DNA of 64,000 nt from Candidatus Rokuibacteriota bacterium (GTDB taxonomy: Bacteria > Methylomirabilota > Methylomirabilia > Rokubacteriales > CSP1-6), in contig QHSI01000105.1 in NCBI GenBank assembly GCA_003221515.1, positions 1 to 64,000 of the forward strand, read 5' to 3'. The position numbers and the translations under genes were made by a program. Each line of letters starts with the position of its first letter. The stretch's first letter is position 1. Of this stretch, positions 9,991-19,247 are shown in pieces. The notes beneath the pieces are model-generated. The model was not told the origin of the DNA, did not search any database, and worked only from the letters and a program-made list of their open reading frames with translations.

Positions 9991-10977
9991 CTACCTCCGG
10001 CCGAGACGTGGCCACACGTCCGGATTCACGAGCACGTCCGGCCGCTCGCCCCGCAGCACGCGCAGCATCTCGCCCGACACCTGCATGGCCGCCTGGCGGG
10101 TCGCCTCGCGCGTGACGCCGGCGACGTGCGACGAGCACACGACGTTCTGGAGGTTGAGCATCGGGTTGTCGCGCGACGTCGGCTCGTCCTCCCAGACGTC
10201 GAGACCGGCGGCGGCCAGCTTGCCCCGCGTCAGCGCCTCGAAGAGCGCCCGCTCGTCCTGCACGGGGCCGCGCGAGGTGTTGATGAAGATCGCGCCCGGC
10301 TTCATGAGGCCGAGGCTCTTCTCGTTGATCATGTGCTTCGTCTCCGGCGTGAGCGGCGTGTGACACGTGAGCACGTCGACGTGAGCGAGAAGGGCCTCGA
10401 GGCTCGCGACCGGCTCGGCACCGCGCCGCCGCAGCTCGTCGTCGGCCACGTACTTGTCGTAGCCCAGCACGCGCATGCCGATCGCGCCGGCGAACTTCGC
10501 GACGCGCCGGCCGACGTTGCCGACGCCGACGATGCCGAGGGTCTTGCCGGCGAGCTCGGTGTTGCCGGACCGAGGCGCGCCCCAGTCGGCGGCGCGCGTC
10601 GCCTTGTCGACCGCGAGCGTGCGCTTCACGCAGTTCAGCATCAGCATCAGCGCGTGCTCGGCCACCGCCTGCGAGTTCGACCCGGGCGCGTGGACCACCG
10701 CGACGCCGAGCCGTGTCGCCGCCGGAATATCGACGGTGTCGAGCCCGACGCCGTGCCGGCCGACCACCTTCAGCTGCTTGCAGGCGGCCATCAAGCTCTC
10801 GGTGCAGTCGGGCCGGATGCGAAACAGGATCGCCTGGGCCTCGGCGGCGACCTTCACGAGACCGGCCTCGGTTTCGTCCTCGCACACGACCACCCGGGCT
10901 TCTTTGTCGAGGAGCGCCTTGCCGTCGGGGTGGATCGGACCGGCGAGCACGACCAGTGGGCGCGGATCAGTGGCCAT
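9991..10977 (-). CDS. D-isomer-specific 2-hydroxyacid dehydrogenase (SerA-like)
   Basis: An NAD-dependent 2-hydroxyacid dehydrogenase of 328 residues. The Rossmann motif is GIVGVGNVGRRVAKF. The substrate-side arginine region is INTSRGPVQDERALFEAL, and the catalytic histidine is in CSSHVAGVTREAT. It is shorter than regulated phosphoglycerate dehydrogenases because it lacks the C-terminal ACT domain. The substrate cannot be told from sequence: 3-phosphoglycerate, glyoxylate/hydroxypyruvate and other 2-keto acids are all possible. It heads the tightly packed minus-strand run, and glyoxylate or hydroxypyruvate would fit its link to glycine metabolism. Confidence 0.88.
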   Translation of the reverse strand: MATDPRPLVVLAGPIHPDGKALLDKEARVVVCEDETEAGLVKVAAEAQAILFRIRPDCTESLMAACKQLKVVGRHGVGLDTVDIPAATRLGVAVVHAPGSNSQAVAEHALMLMLNCVKRTLAVDKATRAADWGAPRSGNTELAGKTLGIVGVGNVGRRVAKFAGAIGMRVLGYDKYVADDELRRRGAEPVASLEALLAHVDVLTCHTPLTPETKHMINEKSLGLMKPGAIFINTSRGPVQDERALFEALTRGKLAAAGLDVWEDEPTSRDNPMLNLQNVVCSSHVAGVTREATRQAAMQVSGEMLRVLRGERPDVLVNPDVWPRLGRR

Positions 10978-11019
10978 CGAGCGGATCTCCTTTCGCGGAG
11001 GGCGAGCCCTCGAATTCTA

Positions 11020-11781
11020 CTACTTCCAGGCGACCAGGACGAGCCGCCGGGCGTCGAGTGAGAAGGGGGTGCCGTCGAGCCCGCCGAAGAGCTCGACCTT
11101 GCGCCAGCGCTCGGGACGCAGCATGGCGAGGAGCTCGTGGGCGGAGTAGAGCCGGATCTCGCTGTCGCCGATCAGCTCCCCCGCGCCGTCTTCGGATTTG
11201 GCCGTTGCGCGCTTGAGACGCCACCAGCGAGCGCGCCAGCGACTCGTGGTCGGATCGAACTCGTTCTCGACGCGGATCGTCGAGCTGCCCCGCCGCATGC
11301 GCTCTTCCGGCGGCAGCGACCGCACGCACTGGTCGCGGTTGCGCGTGTCCACGACGAAGGTGCCGCCGGGCTTGAGCGCGCGCCAGAAGCGGTCGAGCAC
11401 CAGCCGGTCTTCGTCCTCGGAGAAATAGCCGATGGAGCTGAACAGGTTCACGGCCAGGTCGAACTCACCGGAGAACTCCATGTCGCGGATGTCCTGGCAG
11501 GCGAGCGTGAGCGCGACACCGGCGTCGGCGGCGGCCTTGCGGGCCCGGCCCAGCTCGGTCTCGCTGAAGTCGACGCCGGTCGTCGGGGAGCCCCGGCGCG
11601 CGAACTCGACCGAGTGGCGGCCGAACCCGCACGGGGCGTCGAGCACGCTGGCGCCGGAGTCGAGCGCGGTGACGCCGGCGATCCACTGCACGTCGCTCGC
11701 GGCGTCGGTCGACTCGACCGACTGCGAGATCTGCGGCCACGCTTCGCGGAAGAAGCGTTCGCTCTGGAACACGAGGGGCAT
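11020..11781 (-). CDS. Class I SAM-dependent methyltransferase
   Basis: A 253-residue methyltransferase. Motif I is VLDAPCGFGRHSVEFA, followed by TGVDFSETELGRARKAA, and the post-I/II region is DIRDMEFSGEFDLAVNLFSS. The acceptor is unknown. The ATG at 11781 leaves only 12 bases to the oppositely oriented ATG of the epimerase remnant at 11794. If these starts are right, the promoters of both genes must lie inside each other's coding DNA, or the methyltransferase is transcribed from an internal start. It is 42 bp upstream of the dehydrogenase and may belong to the same transcript. Confidence 0.85.
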   Translation of the reverse strand: MPLVFQSERFFREAWPQISQSVESTDAASDVQWIAGVTALDSGASVLDAPCGFGRHSVEFARRGSPTTGVDFSETELGRARKAAADAGVALTLACQDIRDMEFSGEFDLAVNLFSSIGYFSEDEDRLVLDRFWRALKPGGTFVVDTRNRDQCVRSLPPEERMRRGSSTIRVENEFDPTTSRWRARWWRLKRATAKSEDGAGELIGDSEIRLYSAHELLAMLRPERWRKVELFGGLDGTPFSLDARRLVLVAWK

Positions 11782-11793
11782 TATAGTCCGTTC

Positions 11794-12053
11794 ATGACCA
11801 CCCTCGTGACCGGCGCGTTCGGCTGCATCGGCGCGTGGGTGATCAGCGGGCTGCTCGCCGCCGGCGAGCGTCCGGTCGTGTTCGACCTCGGCGACGACCC
11901 GTGGCGGGTGCGGATGATCGCGGGGCCCGACGCGATCGACCGTGTCGTGCTCCCGCACCGGCCACCTCCCTCGACGCCGGCATCAGGCAGACGCTCGACG
12001 AGTTCGCGCGCCGGCAGAAGGATGGGCGGCTCGACAGCCGAGACCTGACGTGA
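11794..12053 (+). pseudogene. Collapsed NAD-dependent epimerase gene (both ends kept, middle deleted)
   Basis: The first ~55 codons encode an ordinary Rossmann start, MTTLVTGAFGCIGAWVISGL, then VVFDLGDDPWRVRMI. At about 11950 the sequence jumps into a different frame that encodes only the C-terminal tail of such epimerases, GIRQTLDEFARRQKDGRLDS then RDLT and TGA at 12051. About 700 bp normally found between these parts is missing. The tail's stop overlaps the GTG of the downstream acetyltransferase (GTGA), as it presumably did in the intact operon. An 84-codon chimeric frame is still open but cannot form the fold. Confidence 0.7.
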
Positions 12054-12649
12054 CGGCCTATCGGGTGCGCCTCGCGGCACCGGCGGACGCCGAGGCGATC
12101 TGCCGCATCTATAACCAGGGGATCGAGGATCGCGTCGCGACGCTCGAGACCGAGCTACGCACGCCCGAAGAGCGCCGCCAGTGGCTGTCCGCCCGCAGCC
12201 CCCGCCACCCGGTCATCGTCGCCGAATTTGTTGTAGCGGGGACCGTTGTAGCGGGGACCGTGAGCCCGGCTCTCATCGAGGGTGGCCTGAGAGAGACGCC
12301 ACCCGGCTCCGCGTCCGCGGACACCCGTTCCGCCCGTTCCGGCCTTATCGCCTGGGCGAGTCTGAACGTCTTCAACGCGCGCGAGGCCTATCGCCACGTC
12401 GCGGATATCTCCGTCTACGTGGAGCGGGAGTGGCGCGGCAAGGGCGCGGGGCGCGTGCTGCTCGAGAAGCTCGACGATCTCGGCCGCCAGCACGGCTTCC
12501 ACAAGCTCGTGCTCTCGGCGTTCCCGTTCAACACGGGCGGCATGGCGCTCTACGAGCGGCTCGGCTATCGCACGGTCGGGATCTACCGCGAGCAGGGCCG
12601 GCTCGACGGCAAGTGGGTCGACACGATCGTCATGGAGAAGCTCTTGTAA
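12050..12649 (+). CDS. GNAT N-acetyltransferase (phosphinothricin acetyltransferase-like) with in-frame insertion
   Basis: A 199-residue acetyltransferase of the Pat/bar type. It starts VTAYRVRLAAPADAEAICRI and has the acetyl-CoA loop region VEREWRGKGAGRVLLEKLDD, then FPFNTGGMALYERLGYRTVG and the C-terminal GIYREQGRLDGKWVDTIVME. GTG at 12050 overlaps the stop of the epimerase remnant. Between the strand HPVIVAEF and the strand LIAWASLN there are about 37 extra residues compared with the usual family layout. They are encoded by DNA containing a 15-bp tandem duplication and a hairpin, so they look like an inserted element rather than normal sequence. Confidence 0.85.
   Translation: MTAYRVRLAAPADAEAICRIYNQGIEDRVATLETELRTPEERRQWLSARSPRHPVIVAEFVVAGTVVAGTVSPALIEGGLRETPPGSASADTRSARSGLIAWASLNVFNAREAYRHVADISVYVEREWRGKGAGRVLLEKLDDLGRQHGFHKLVLSAFPFNTGGMALYERLGYRTVGIYREQGRLDGKWVDTIVMEKLL
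12231..12260. repeat. 15-bp tandem duplication inside the acetyltransferase gene
   Basis: The unit TTGTAGCGGGGACCG occurs twice without a spacer (12231-12245 and 12246-12260). Eighteen bases further on there is a perfect inverted repeat, GGGTGGC at 12280-12286 and GCCACCC at 12298-12304. The whole 12231 to about 12345 segment accounts for residues that other acetyltransferases of this family lack. Both copies stay in frame (VVAGT VVAGT), so the gene remains open. Confidence 0.9.
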
Positions 12650-12664
12650 CTTCTGCGACCTCGG

Positions 12665-13918
12665 TCACCGGACGCGGATCGTGACGACCACCGACATCCC
12701 TGCGCGGAGGGTGTGGGGGTTGCCGACTCCTTTGGCGTCCAGGTGGATGCGCACCGGGACCCGTTGCACGACCTTGACCCAGTTGCCGGTGGCGTTCTCG
12801 GGGGGCAGGAGCGAGAAGCGAGAGCCGGTGCCGGCGCTCATCGATTCGAGCGTGCCGCTATAGGTCTTGTCGGGATAGCCGTCGACCTCGACGCGCGCTT
12901 TCATGCCGGCCTTGAGGCGGGCGAGCTGCGTCTCTTTGAAGTTCGCGACCACCCACACGTCCTGGAGCGGCACGAGGGCCAGCAGCGGTTGGCCCATCTG
13001 GACCACCTGACCGATCTCGACGCTGCGCTTGGACACGACGCCCTCGAGCGGGGCCCTCACCTCGGTGTGCCCGAGCTGGAGCTCGGCGACCGACAGATCC
13101 GCCTGCGCCTCCCGCAGCCGCGCCTCGGCGCGGCTCACCTCGGCGTCCTTGATCGCGACCTGATGGATCTGACTGCCGGCGAGCGCCACCATGGCGCGCG
13201 CCTCGGCGACGCGCTGCCGTGCCTGCTCGACCGCGTGGAGCCGGGCGCCGAGCTCGGCCTCCGCCTGCTGCACCTCGCGCTCGGTCTGCGCCATTCTTCG
13301 CTGCAACGCCTCGACGGTCGAGCCGGCGGTCTCGTACGCCGATTCGGCCTGGTCGAAGTCGCGCCGGGCGACGAGGTCACTTTTCAGAAGGCTGCGGGCC
13401 CGCTCGAGCTCACGCGCCGACTGGCGGTGCGTGCTCTGGGCGCCGGCGACGTCGGCACGCATCGCGGCGGTGGCGGCCTGCCGCGCCTCGAGCCGCGCGC
13501 GCGACTCGTCGACGGCCGACTCCGCGGACTTCACGCCGACGATCGCCGACTGCAGCGCGGCGCGCGCCTGGTCGATCTGCGCGCGCGTGCCCTCGCGCGC
13601 CAGCGGCAGCTCGGAGCGAGCGGCGCGGAGGTTCGCCTCGGCGGTCGCCACGGCGGCGCGCGCTTGCTCCCGCTTGGCCTGGAAGTCCCGGGGGTCGACG
13701 CGCAGCAGCAGGTCGCCCTGCTTGACCGCTTGGTTGTCCTGGACCTTCAGCTCGACCACGTGGCCGGCCACCTTGGCACTGATCGGGGAGATCGTGCCGT
13801 CCACGTACGCATCGTCGGTCGATACGTAGGTGATCGCGTTGTACCAAGCATAACCACCGTAGGTGAGCGTCGCCAGGCCGACCAGGCAGCCGAGGGCGAG
13901 CAGCAGCTTGCGCTTCAT
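12665..13918 (-). CDS. HlyD/EmrA-type membrane fusion (periplasmic adaptor) protein
   Basis: A 417-residue efflux adaptor. A short cytoplasmic start (MKRKLLLALGCLVGLATL) leads into one membrane anchor. A biotinyl-lipoyl half-motif follows (SPISAKVAGHVVELKVQDNQ), then a long coiled-coil hairpin rich in Ala, Arg and Glu (about residues 85-260). The second lipoyl half is VRAPLEGVVSKRSVEIGQVV, and the beta-barrel domain contains DVWVVANFKETQL. This arrangement is EmrA-like and would pair with an MFS (EmrB) or ABC pump and an outer membrane channel; none is adjacent. It is divergent from bamD across 69 bp. Confidence 0.9.
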   Translation of the reverse strand: MKRKLLLALGCLVGLATLTYGGYAWYNAITYVSTDDAYVDGTISPISAKVAGHVVELKVQDNQAVKQGDLLLRVDPRDFQAKREQARAAVATAEANLRAARSELPLAREGTRAQIDQARAALQSAIVGVKSAESAVDESRARLEARQAATAAMRADVAGAQSTHRQSARELERARSLLKSDLVARRDFDQAESAYETAGSTVEALQRRMAQTEREVQQAEAELGARLHAVEQARQRVAEARAMVALAGSQIHQVAIKDAEVSRAEARLREAQADLSVAELQLGHTEVRAPLEGVVSKRSVEIGQVVQMGQPLLALVPLQDVWVVANFKETQLARLKAGMKARVEVDGYPDKTYSGTLESMSAGTGSRFSLLPPENATGNWVKVVQRVPVRIHLDAKGVGNPHTLRAGMSVVVTIRVR

Positions 13919-13987
13919 TAGGCATGCATATCTTACTCCCGAAGGCTGCGCACGGGACAGACGGCTTTTCCCTTTGGAGTGTGCTAT

Positions 13988-14767
13988 ATGTATGGGCCAA
14001 TTTCGATGCCAGGGTACCTTCCGATTCGCGCGCGCGTCCTCTTGATCGGCCTGCTGCTCGTCGCGGGCGGCTGCAGTATGCTCAGGCCCGCACCGACGCC
14101 GATCCTGCCGCCGGAAGAGCTCTACCAGCTCGGCGAGACCGAGCTGAACAACAAGCGCTATGATGAGGCGCGAGGGCACTTCCGAAAGATCGTCGAGCGA
14201 CATCCGAACTCGTCGCACGCGCCGAAGGCGCGGTTCCTCATCGGCGAGGCCTACTACCGAGAGGGGGAATTCGACAAGGCGGCGCGTGAGTTCGAGGCCT
14301 TTCTGTCCTTCTTCCCACGGCATCAGATCGCCGACCTCGCGCAGTTCCGGCTCGCGATGAGCTACTACGATCAGCTCAAGCCGGTCGAGCAGGATCAGGG
14401 CCTCACGCAGAAGGCGCTCGACCAGTTCAGAAAGCTCGTCAAGGAATACCCGCAGAGCCGCTACTTCCCGGACTCCCTCTCGAAGATCGACGTGTGCCGG
14501 GGGCGGCTGGCCCAGAAAGAGCTGTGGGTGGCGTCGTACTACTTCAATCAGGGCAACCCGAGCGCGGCGCGCCAGCGCCTCGAGCTCGTGCTCAAGGACT
14601 ATCCGCGAACCCTCGTGATTCCGGAAACGCTCTTCTTGCTCGCCGAGGTGAACTTCTACGAGAGCAAGAAGGACGAGGCGGTCGAGCTGCTCCGCCGCCT
14701 GTCGGTCGAGTACGGGTTCACCGAGTGGGGCCGGCGGGCGGCCGTTCGTCTCCGAGCCCAGAGGTAA
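13988..14767 (+). CDS. bamD: Outer membrane assembly lipoprotein BamD (YfiO)
   Basis: TPR lipoprotein of 259 residues that helps insert beta-barrel proteins as part of the BAM complex. The signal peptide ends in the lipobox LVAGGC, giving a lipid-modified Cys. Repeats such as YDEARGHFRKIVERHPNSSH and FDKAAREFEAFLSFFPRH are the typical TPR units. The start at ATG 13988 is chosen because GGAG lies eight bases upstream (13976-13979). A GTG at 13979 overlaps that site, and a later ATG at 14006 would shorten the signal peptide. Four bases separate it from ltaE. It marks a Gram-negative envelope. Confidence 0.9.
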   Translation: MYGPISMPGYLPIRARVLLIGLLLVAGGCSMLRPAPTPILPPEELYQLGETELNNKRYDEARGHFRKIVERHPNSSHAPKARFLIGEAYYREGEFDKAAREFEAFLSFFPRHQIADLAQFRLAMSYYDQLKPVEQDQGLTQKALDQFRKLVKEYPQSRYFPDSLSKIDVCRGRLAQKELWVASYYFNQGNPSAARQRLELVLKDYPRTLVIPETLFLLAEVNFYESKKDEAVELLRRLSVEYGFTEWGRRAAVRLRAQR

Positions 14768-14771
14768 CCAC

Positions 14772-15830
14772 GTGCACGACATCGTCGATCTCCGGTCGGA
14801 CACGCTGACGCTCCCGACCCCGGAGATGCGCGAGGCCATGGCGCGCGCCGAGGTCGGAGACGACGTCTGGGAAGAGGATCCGACCGTCAAGCGGCTGGAG
14901 GCGATGGCCGCCGAGCGGCTCGGCAAGGAGGCCGGCCTCTTCGTCGCCTCCGGCACGATGGGGAACGTCGTCTCGGTGGTGAGCCACACCCGGGCCGGCC
15001 AGGAAGTCGTCCTCGACCTCGACTCGCACATCTTCAACTACGAAGTCGCCGGCGCGGCGGTGATCGGCAGCGTGCAGATGCGGCCCGTCAAGACCGCGCG
15101 CGGGTTCCTGAGCCCTGAGCAGGTTCGCGAGGCGATCCGTCCGGAGAACATCCACCTCCCGCCGACGGGCCTGGTGTGCGTCGAGAACACGCACAACCGT
15201 CACGGGGGCACCTGTTGTACGCCGGAGGAGATCAGCGCCGTGGCCGCGGTCGCCCACGGCGCGTCGGTGCCGGTGCACCTCGACGGCGCCCGGCTCTTCA
15301 ACGCGGCGGTGGCCCTCAGGCGCGAGGCGCGGGAGTTCACGCGCGACGTCGACTCCGTCACGTTCTGCGTCTCGAAGGGGCTGGCGGCGCCGGTCGGCTC
15401 GGTGATCTGCGGCTCCGCCGTGTTCATCGCGCGGGCCCGCCGCGTGCGCAAAATGCTGGGCGGCGGCATGCGGCAGGCGGGCGTCATCGCCGCGGCCGGT
15501 ATCGTCTCGCTCGAGCGGATGGTGAACCGTCTCGCCGAAGACCACGCGAACGCCCGGACGCTGGCCGAGGGCATCGCCCGGCTCCCCGGGCTGCGGGTCG
15601 ATCTGGCGAGTGTCCAGACGAACATCGTGATCTTCGCCGTCGAGCGCGCCGGCGGCGCGGCCGGGTCCACGGTCGCCACGACCGATCTGGTGAAGGGGTG
15701 CGCCGCGCGCAAGGTGAAGATCCACGCGATTGGGCCCACATCGATCCGATGCGTCACCCACAAGGACGTGGACGCGGAGGACATCGGGCGTACGCTCGAT
15801 GCGTTCGCGGAAATCACCCGCAAGTGGTAG
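14772..15830 (+). CDS. ltaE: Low-specificity L-threonine aldolase
   Basis: A 352-residue PLP enzyme that cleaves threonine or allo-threonine to glycine and acetaldehyde. It begins (GTG) [18 protein letters not shown], the classic aldolase N-terminus, and continues with [29 protein letters not shown] is the substrate-site region and the PLP lysine sits in [13 protein letters not shown]. The GTG start is four bases after the bamD stop. Its product glycine could enter the gcv system encoded at the start of the window, but there is no direct linkage between them. Confidence 0.93.
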   Translation: MHDIVDLRSDTLTLPTPEMREAMARAEVGDDVWEEDPTVKRLEAMAAERLGKEAGLFVASGTMGNVVSVVSHTRAGQEVVLDLDSHIFNYEVAGAAVIGSVQMRPVKTARGFLSPEQVREAIRPENIHLPPTGLVCVENTHNRHGGTCCTPEEISAVAAVAHGASVPVHLDGARLFNAAVALRREAREFTRDVDSVTFCVSKGLAAPVGSVICGSAVFIARARRVRKMLGGGMRQAGVIAAAGIVSLERMVNRLAEDHANARTLAEGIARLPGLRVDLASVQTNIVIFAVERAGGAAGSTVATTDLVKGCAARKVKIHAIGPTSIRCVTHKDVDAEDIGRTLDAFAEITRKW

Positions 15831-15844
15831 CGCCAGGGGGCGTC

Positions 15845-16822
15845 ATGGCCGAACGATTGCTCGACGTCAAGGGCTTGAAGACGTACTTCTACACCGACGA
15901 GGGCGTCGTGCGCGCCGTCGACGGGATCGACTTCCACATCAACAAGGGCGAGACCCTCGGAATCGTCGGCGAGTCGGGCTCGGGCAAGAGCGTCACCGCG
16001 CTGTCGGTGATGCGCCTGATCCCGCAGCCGCCGGGCCGCATCGTCGAGGGCACGATCCACTACCGGGACAAGAACCTCCTCGAGTTGCCCCCGGCGCAGA
16101 TGCGCAAGATCCGCGGCAAAGAGATCTCGATGATCTTCCAGGAGCCGATGACCTCGCTCAATCCAGTATTCACGGTCGGGGAACAGATCGCCGAGGCCAT
16201 CCGGCTCCACGAAGGGCTGGGGCGCCGGGACGCCATGGCCAAGACGGTCGACATGCTCAAGCTCGTGCACATCCCGAACGCCGAGCGCCGCGTGAAGGAG
16301 TACCCCCACCAGCTCTCGGGCGGTATGCGGCAGCGCATCATGATCGCGATGGCGCTCTCCTGCAACCCCAACCTCCTGATCGCCGACGAGCCGACGACCG
16401 CGCTCGACGTCACCATCCAGGCGCAGATCCTCGAGCTCCTGAACGAGCTGAAGGCCAAGCTGGGGATGGCGATCTTGCTCATCACCCACGACATGGGCGT
16501 CATCGCCGAGACCGCCCAGCGCGTGATCGTGATGTACGGGGCGCAGGTGGTCGAGGAGGCGCCGGTCGGCGAGCTGTTCAAGGAGCCGCTGCACCCGTAC
16601 ACGCAGGGGCTGCTCCGCTCGATCCCGCGCATCGATCTCGCCGCCACCCAGAAGCAGAAGCTCGAAGCGATCCCCGGCACCGTCCCGACGCTGCGAGGCG
16701 ACATCAAGCCCGGCTGCCGCTTCGCGCCGCGCTGCGCGCTCGCGAAACCCATGCACTTCGACAACACGCCGCCGCTGAAGGAAGTCCGGCCGGGCCACAA
16801 AGTGGCCTGCTTCCTTTATTGA
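15845..16822 (+). CDS. Oligopeptide/dipeptide ABC transporter ATP-binding protein (OppD/DppD-like)
   Basis: A 325-residue ABC ATPase. Walker A is GESGSGKS, the signature is LSGGMRQR and Walker B is [12 protein letters not shown], followed by the H-loop LLITHDMGV. The C-terminal extension has the cysteine pair [10 protein letters not shown] typical of the Opp/Dpp C-terminal domain. It powers import of peptides, or nickel, with its partner directly downstream. No substrate-binding protein or permease gene is adjacent, so the pair must work with membrane subunits encoded elsewhere. ATG at 15845. Confidence 0.92.
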   Translation: MAERLLDVKGLKTYFYTDEGVVRAVDGIDFHINKGETLGIVGESGSGKSVTALSVMRLIPQPPGRIVEGTIHYRDKNLLELPPAQMRKIRGKEISMIFQEPMTSLNPVFTVGEQIAEAIRLHEGLGRRDAMAKTVDMLKLVHIPNAERRVKEYPHQLSGGMRQRIMIAMALSCNPNLLIADEPTTALDVTIQAQILELLNELKAKLGMAILLITHDMGVIAETAQRVIVMYGAQVVEEAPVGELFKEPLHPYTQGLLRSIPRIDLAATQKQKLEAIPGTVPTLRGDIKPGCRFAPRCALAKPMHFDNTPPLKEVRPGHKVACFLY

Positions 16823-16830
16823 GGTCCGCC

Positions 16831-17817
<987 letters not shown>

Positions 17818-17837
17818 GGGCGGGGTCGTCGGATTCC

Positions 17838-18033
17838 TTCGGCAGGGCGAGGCCATCACCGCGCACGACACGCTCGAGCGCGCCGCGCTTCTCTCGCGAG
17901 ATCGCCGCGCGCATCCCCGGCGCGACGCTGCACGTGGTCCCAGGCGCCGCGCACGGCTACTTCATGGAGCGACCCGACGTGTTCAAATCGGCTGAGCCTG
18001 GACTTCATCGCGCGTCACTCGAAGGGCAACTAG
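17838..18033 (+). pseudogene. C-terminal remnant of an alpha/beta hydrolase, two frameshifts
   Basis: Three short pieces in three frames reconstruct the last ~65 residues of an alpha/beta hydrolase. They are GEAITAHDTLERAALLSR, then REIAARIPGATLHVVPGAAH with GYFMERPDVF, then LDFIARHSKGN and a TAG at 18031. The middle piece carries the GAAHGY catalytic-histidine region. No upstream nucleophile or core is present. It fills the gap between the OppF-like gene and the convergent M23 peptidase gene, which otherwise holds nothing. Confidence 0.65.
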
Positions 18034-18064
18034 CTAGAAGCCGAACGATGGGGGGCTACGACTC

Positions 18065-19021
18065 CTAATCCCAGAGGTAGGCGCGAGGGTTGACGGCCTG
18101 ACCCTTGACCAGGATCTCGTAGTGCAGGTGCGCGCCGGTCGAGCGGCCGGTGTTCCCGCTCCAGCCGAGCACGGCGCCGCGCTCGACGCGCTCGCCGACC
18201 TTCACGTTCGTCTTCGACAGGTGGCCGTACACGCTCTTGATGTCCTGGCCGTGGTCGACGATGACCGTTATCCCGTACTCCTGGTAGCTCCCGGCCACGT
18301 TGACGGTCCCGCCGGCCGGCGCGCGAATGGGGGTGCCGTGCTGGGCGCGGATGTCCAGGCCGCTGTGGAATTCGGTGCCGGAGGACCAGGGCGACTGCCG
18401 CATGCCGAATTCCGAATTGACGCCGCCGCGGATCGGCCAGCGGGACGGTAGCGCCGCGAGCGCCTTTCCGGCCCGCGTCATGAGCCGGTCGAGCGCGCGG
18501 AGGCTGTCGCCCTGCTCCTTCACGTTGTCCGCGAGGCGCTCGAGCTCGTCGCGCGCGGACAGCCGGTCGGCCGGTCGATCGGCCTTGAGCGGGCTACCAC
18601 CGATGCCCTTGTCACGGTTGCCGGGCTGAAGCTCGGGGCCGAAGGGCTCCCAGATCCTCGCGTGGAGGTCGCGCCACCCCGCCATCTCGGTGCGAAGCTC
18701 GACCACCCGGCGGTTGAAGGAGTCGATCGTCGCGTGCTGGTCGGCGATCTGCTGCTTGAAGGTCCGGGCCTCCACCGTGAGCTTACGGAGTTGCACCCAG
18801 TCCCCGAAGAGCACGCCGAACACGGAGACCGCGACGGCTATTGCCGCGAAGGCGGCCATGGCGGCCGGGCGTGGGAAGTTGAACCGGACCAGGCGAGAGC
18901 CGTCTCCCCGGACGATCAGCAGGCTGAACTGCTGCCGCGCCTTCCGCCGTGGGCGCCGCGACGCGGGCACCGGCGGCGGCGCCGCCATTTCCGCGGTGAC
19001 AGAACTGTCGGCGACAGGCAT
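18065..19021 (-). CDS. M23 family metallopeptidase (LytM/NlpD-like)
   Basis: A 318-residue envelope protein: cytoplasmic basic N-terminus (RRPRRKARQQFSLLIVRGDG), one membrane helix around FAAIAVAVSVFGVLFG, a coiled-coil region (about residues 75-180), then a C-terminal LytM domain. The zinc ligands are visible in FHSGLDIRA and GAHLHYEI, so it should be an active peptidoglycan endopeptidase. ATG at 19021 is chosen because AGGAG lies just upstream; a GTG at 19033 is also in frame. The architecture resembles the DipM/MepM group of cell separation or stalk-pole factors. It is divergent from alaC. Confidence 0.88.
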   Translation of the reverse strand: MPVADSSVTAEMAAPPPVPASRRPRRKARQQFSLLIVRGDGSRLVRFNFPRPAAMAAFAAIAVAVSVFGVLFGDWVQLRKLTVEARTFKQQIADQHATIDSFNRRVVELRTEMAGWRDLHARIWEPFGPELQPGNRDKGIGGSPLKADRPADRLSARDELERLADNVKEQGDSLRALDRLMTRAGKALAALPSRWPIRGGVNSEFGMRQSPWSSGTEFHSGLDIRAQHGTPIRAPAGGTVNVAGSYQEYGITVIVDHGQDIKSVYGHLSKTNVKVGERVERGAVLGWSGNTGRSTGAHLHYEILVKGQAVNPRAYLWD

Positions 19022-19189
19022 CTCGCTCCTCACGCGAGGGTGTTAGCGCAAGGGACGTGCCGGGTGGGCACCCTCGAACAATCAATGACTTGCGAGACGG
19101 CTTCCCTGCCATTGCGACAAACCTGCCGGCACGCCGCGACAATTTGGGCGCCGGCCTTGATGGCTAACCCCGCGTGGGATCGTCGTTTA

Positions 19190-19219
19190 TTGACACTCCG
19201 CGCGACGAACGAGTATCAT
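19190..19219 (+). promoter_or_regulatory. Sigma70-type promoter for alaC-hom-thrC
   Basis: A perfect -35 box TTGACA at 19190-19195 and a -10-like TATCAT at 19214-19219 are separated by 18 bp. The start of transcription would lie near 19226, about 22 bases before the ATG at 19248, with AAGGGAG (19235-19241) as ribosome site. It stands out against the high-GC background and is the best housekeeping promoter I found in the window. Confidence 0.6.
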
Positions 19220-19247
19220 TTCTGCGCGACCTCGAAGGGAGCCTCCG

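Noticed and set aside
18041-18070. A terminator after the hydrolase remnant
   Set aside because: No stable stem or T-run is visible between the remnant and the convergent M23 gene.
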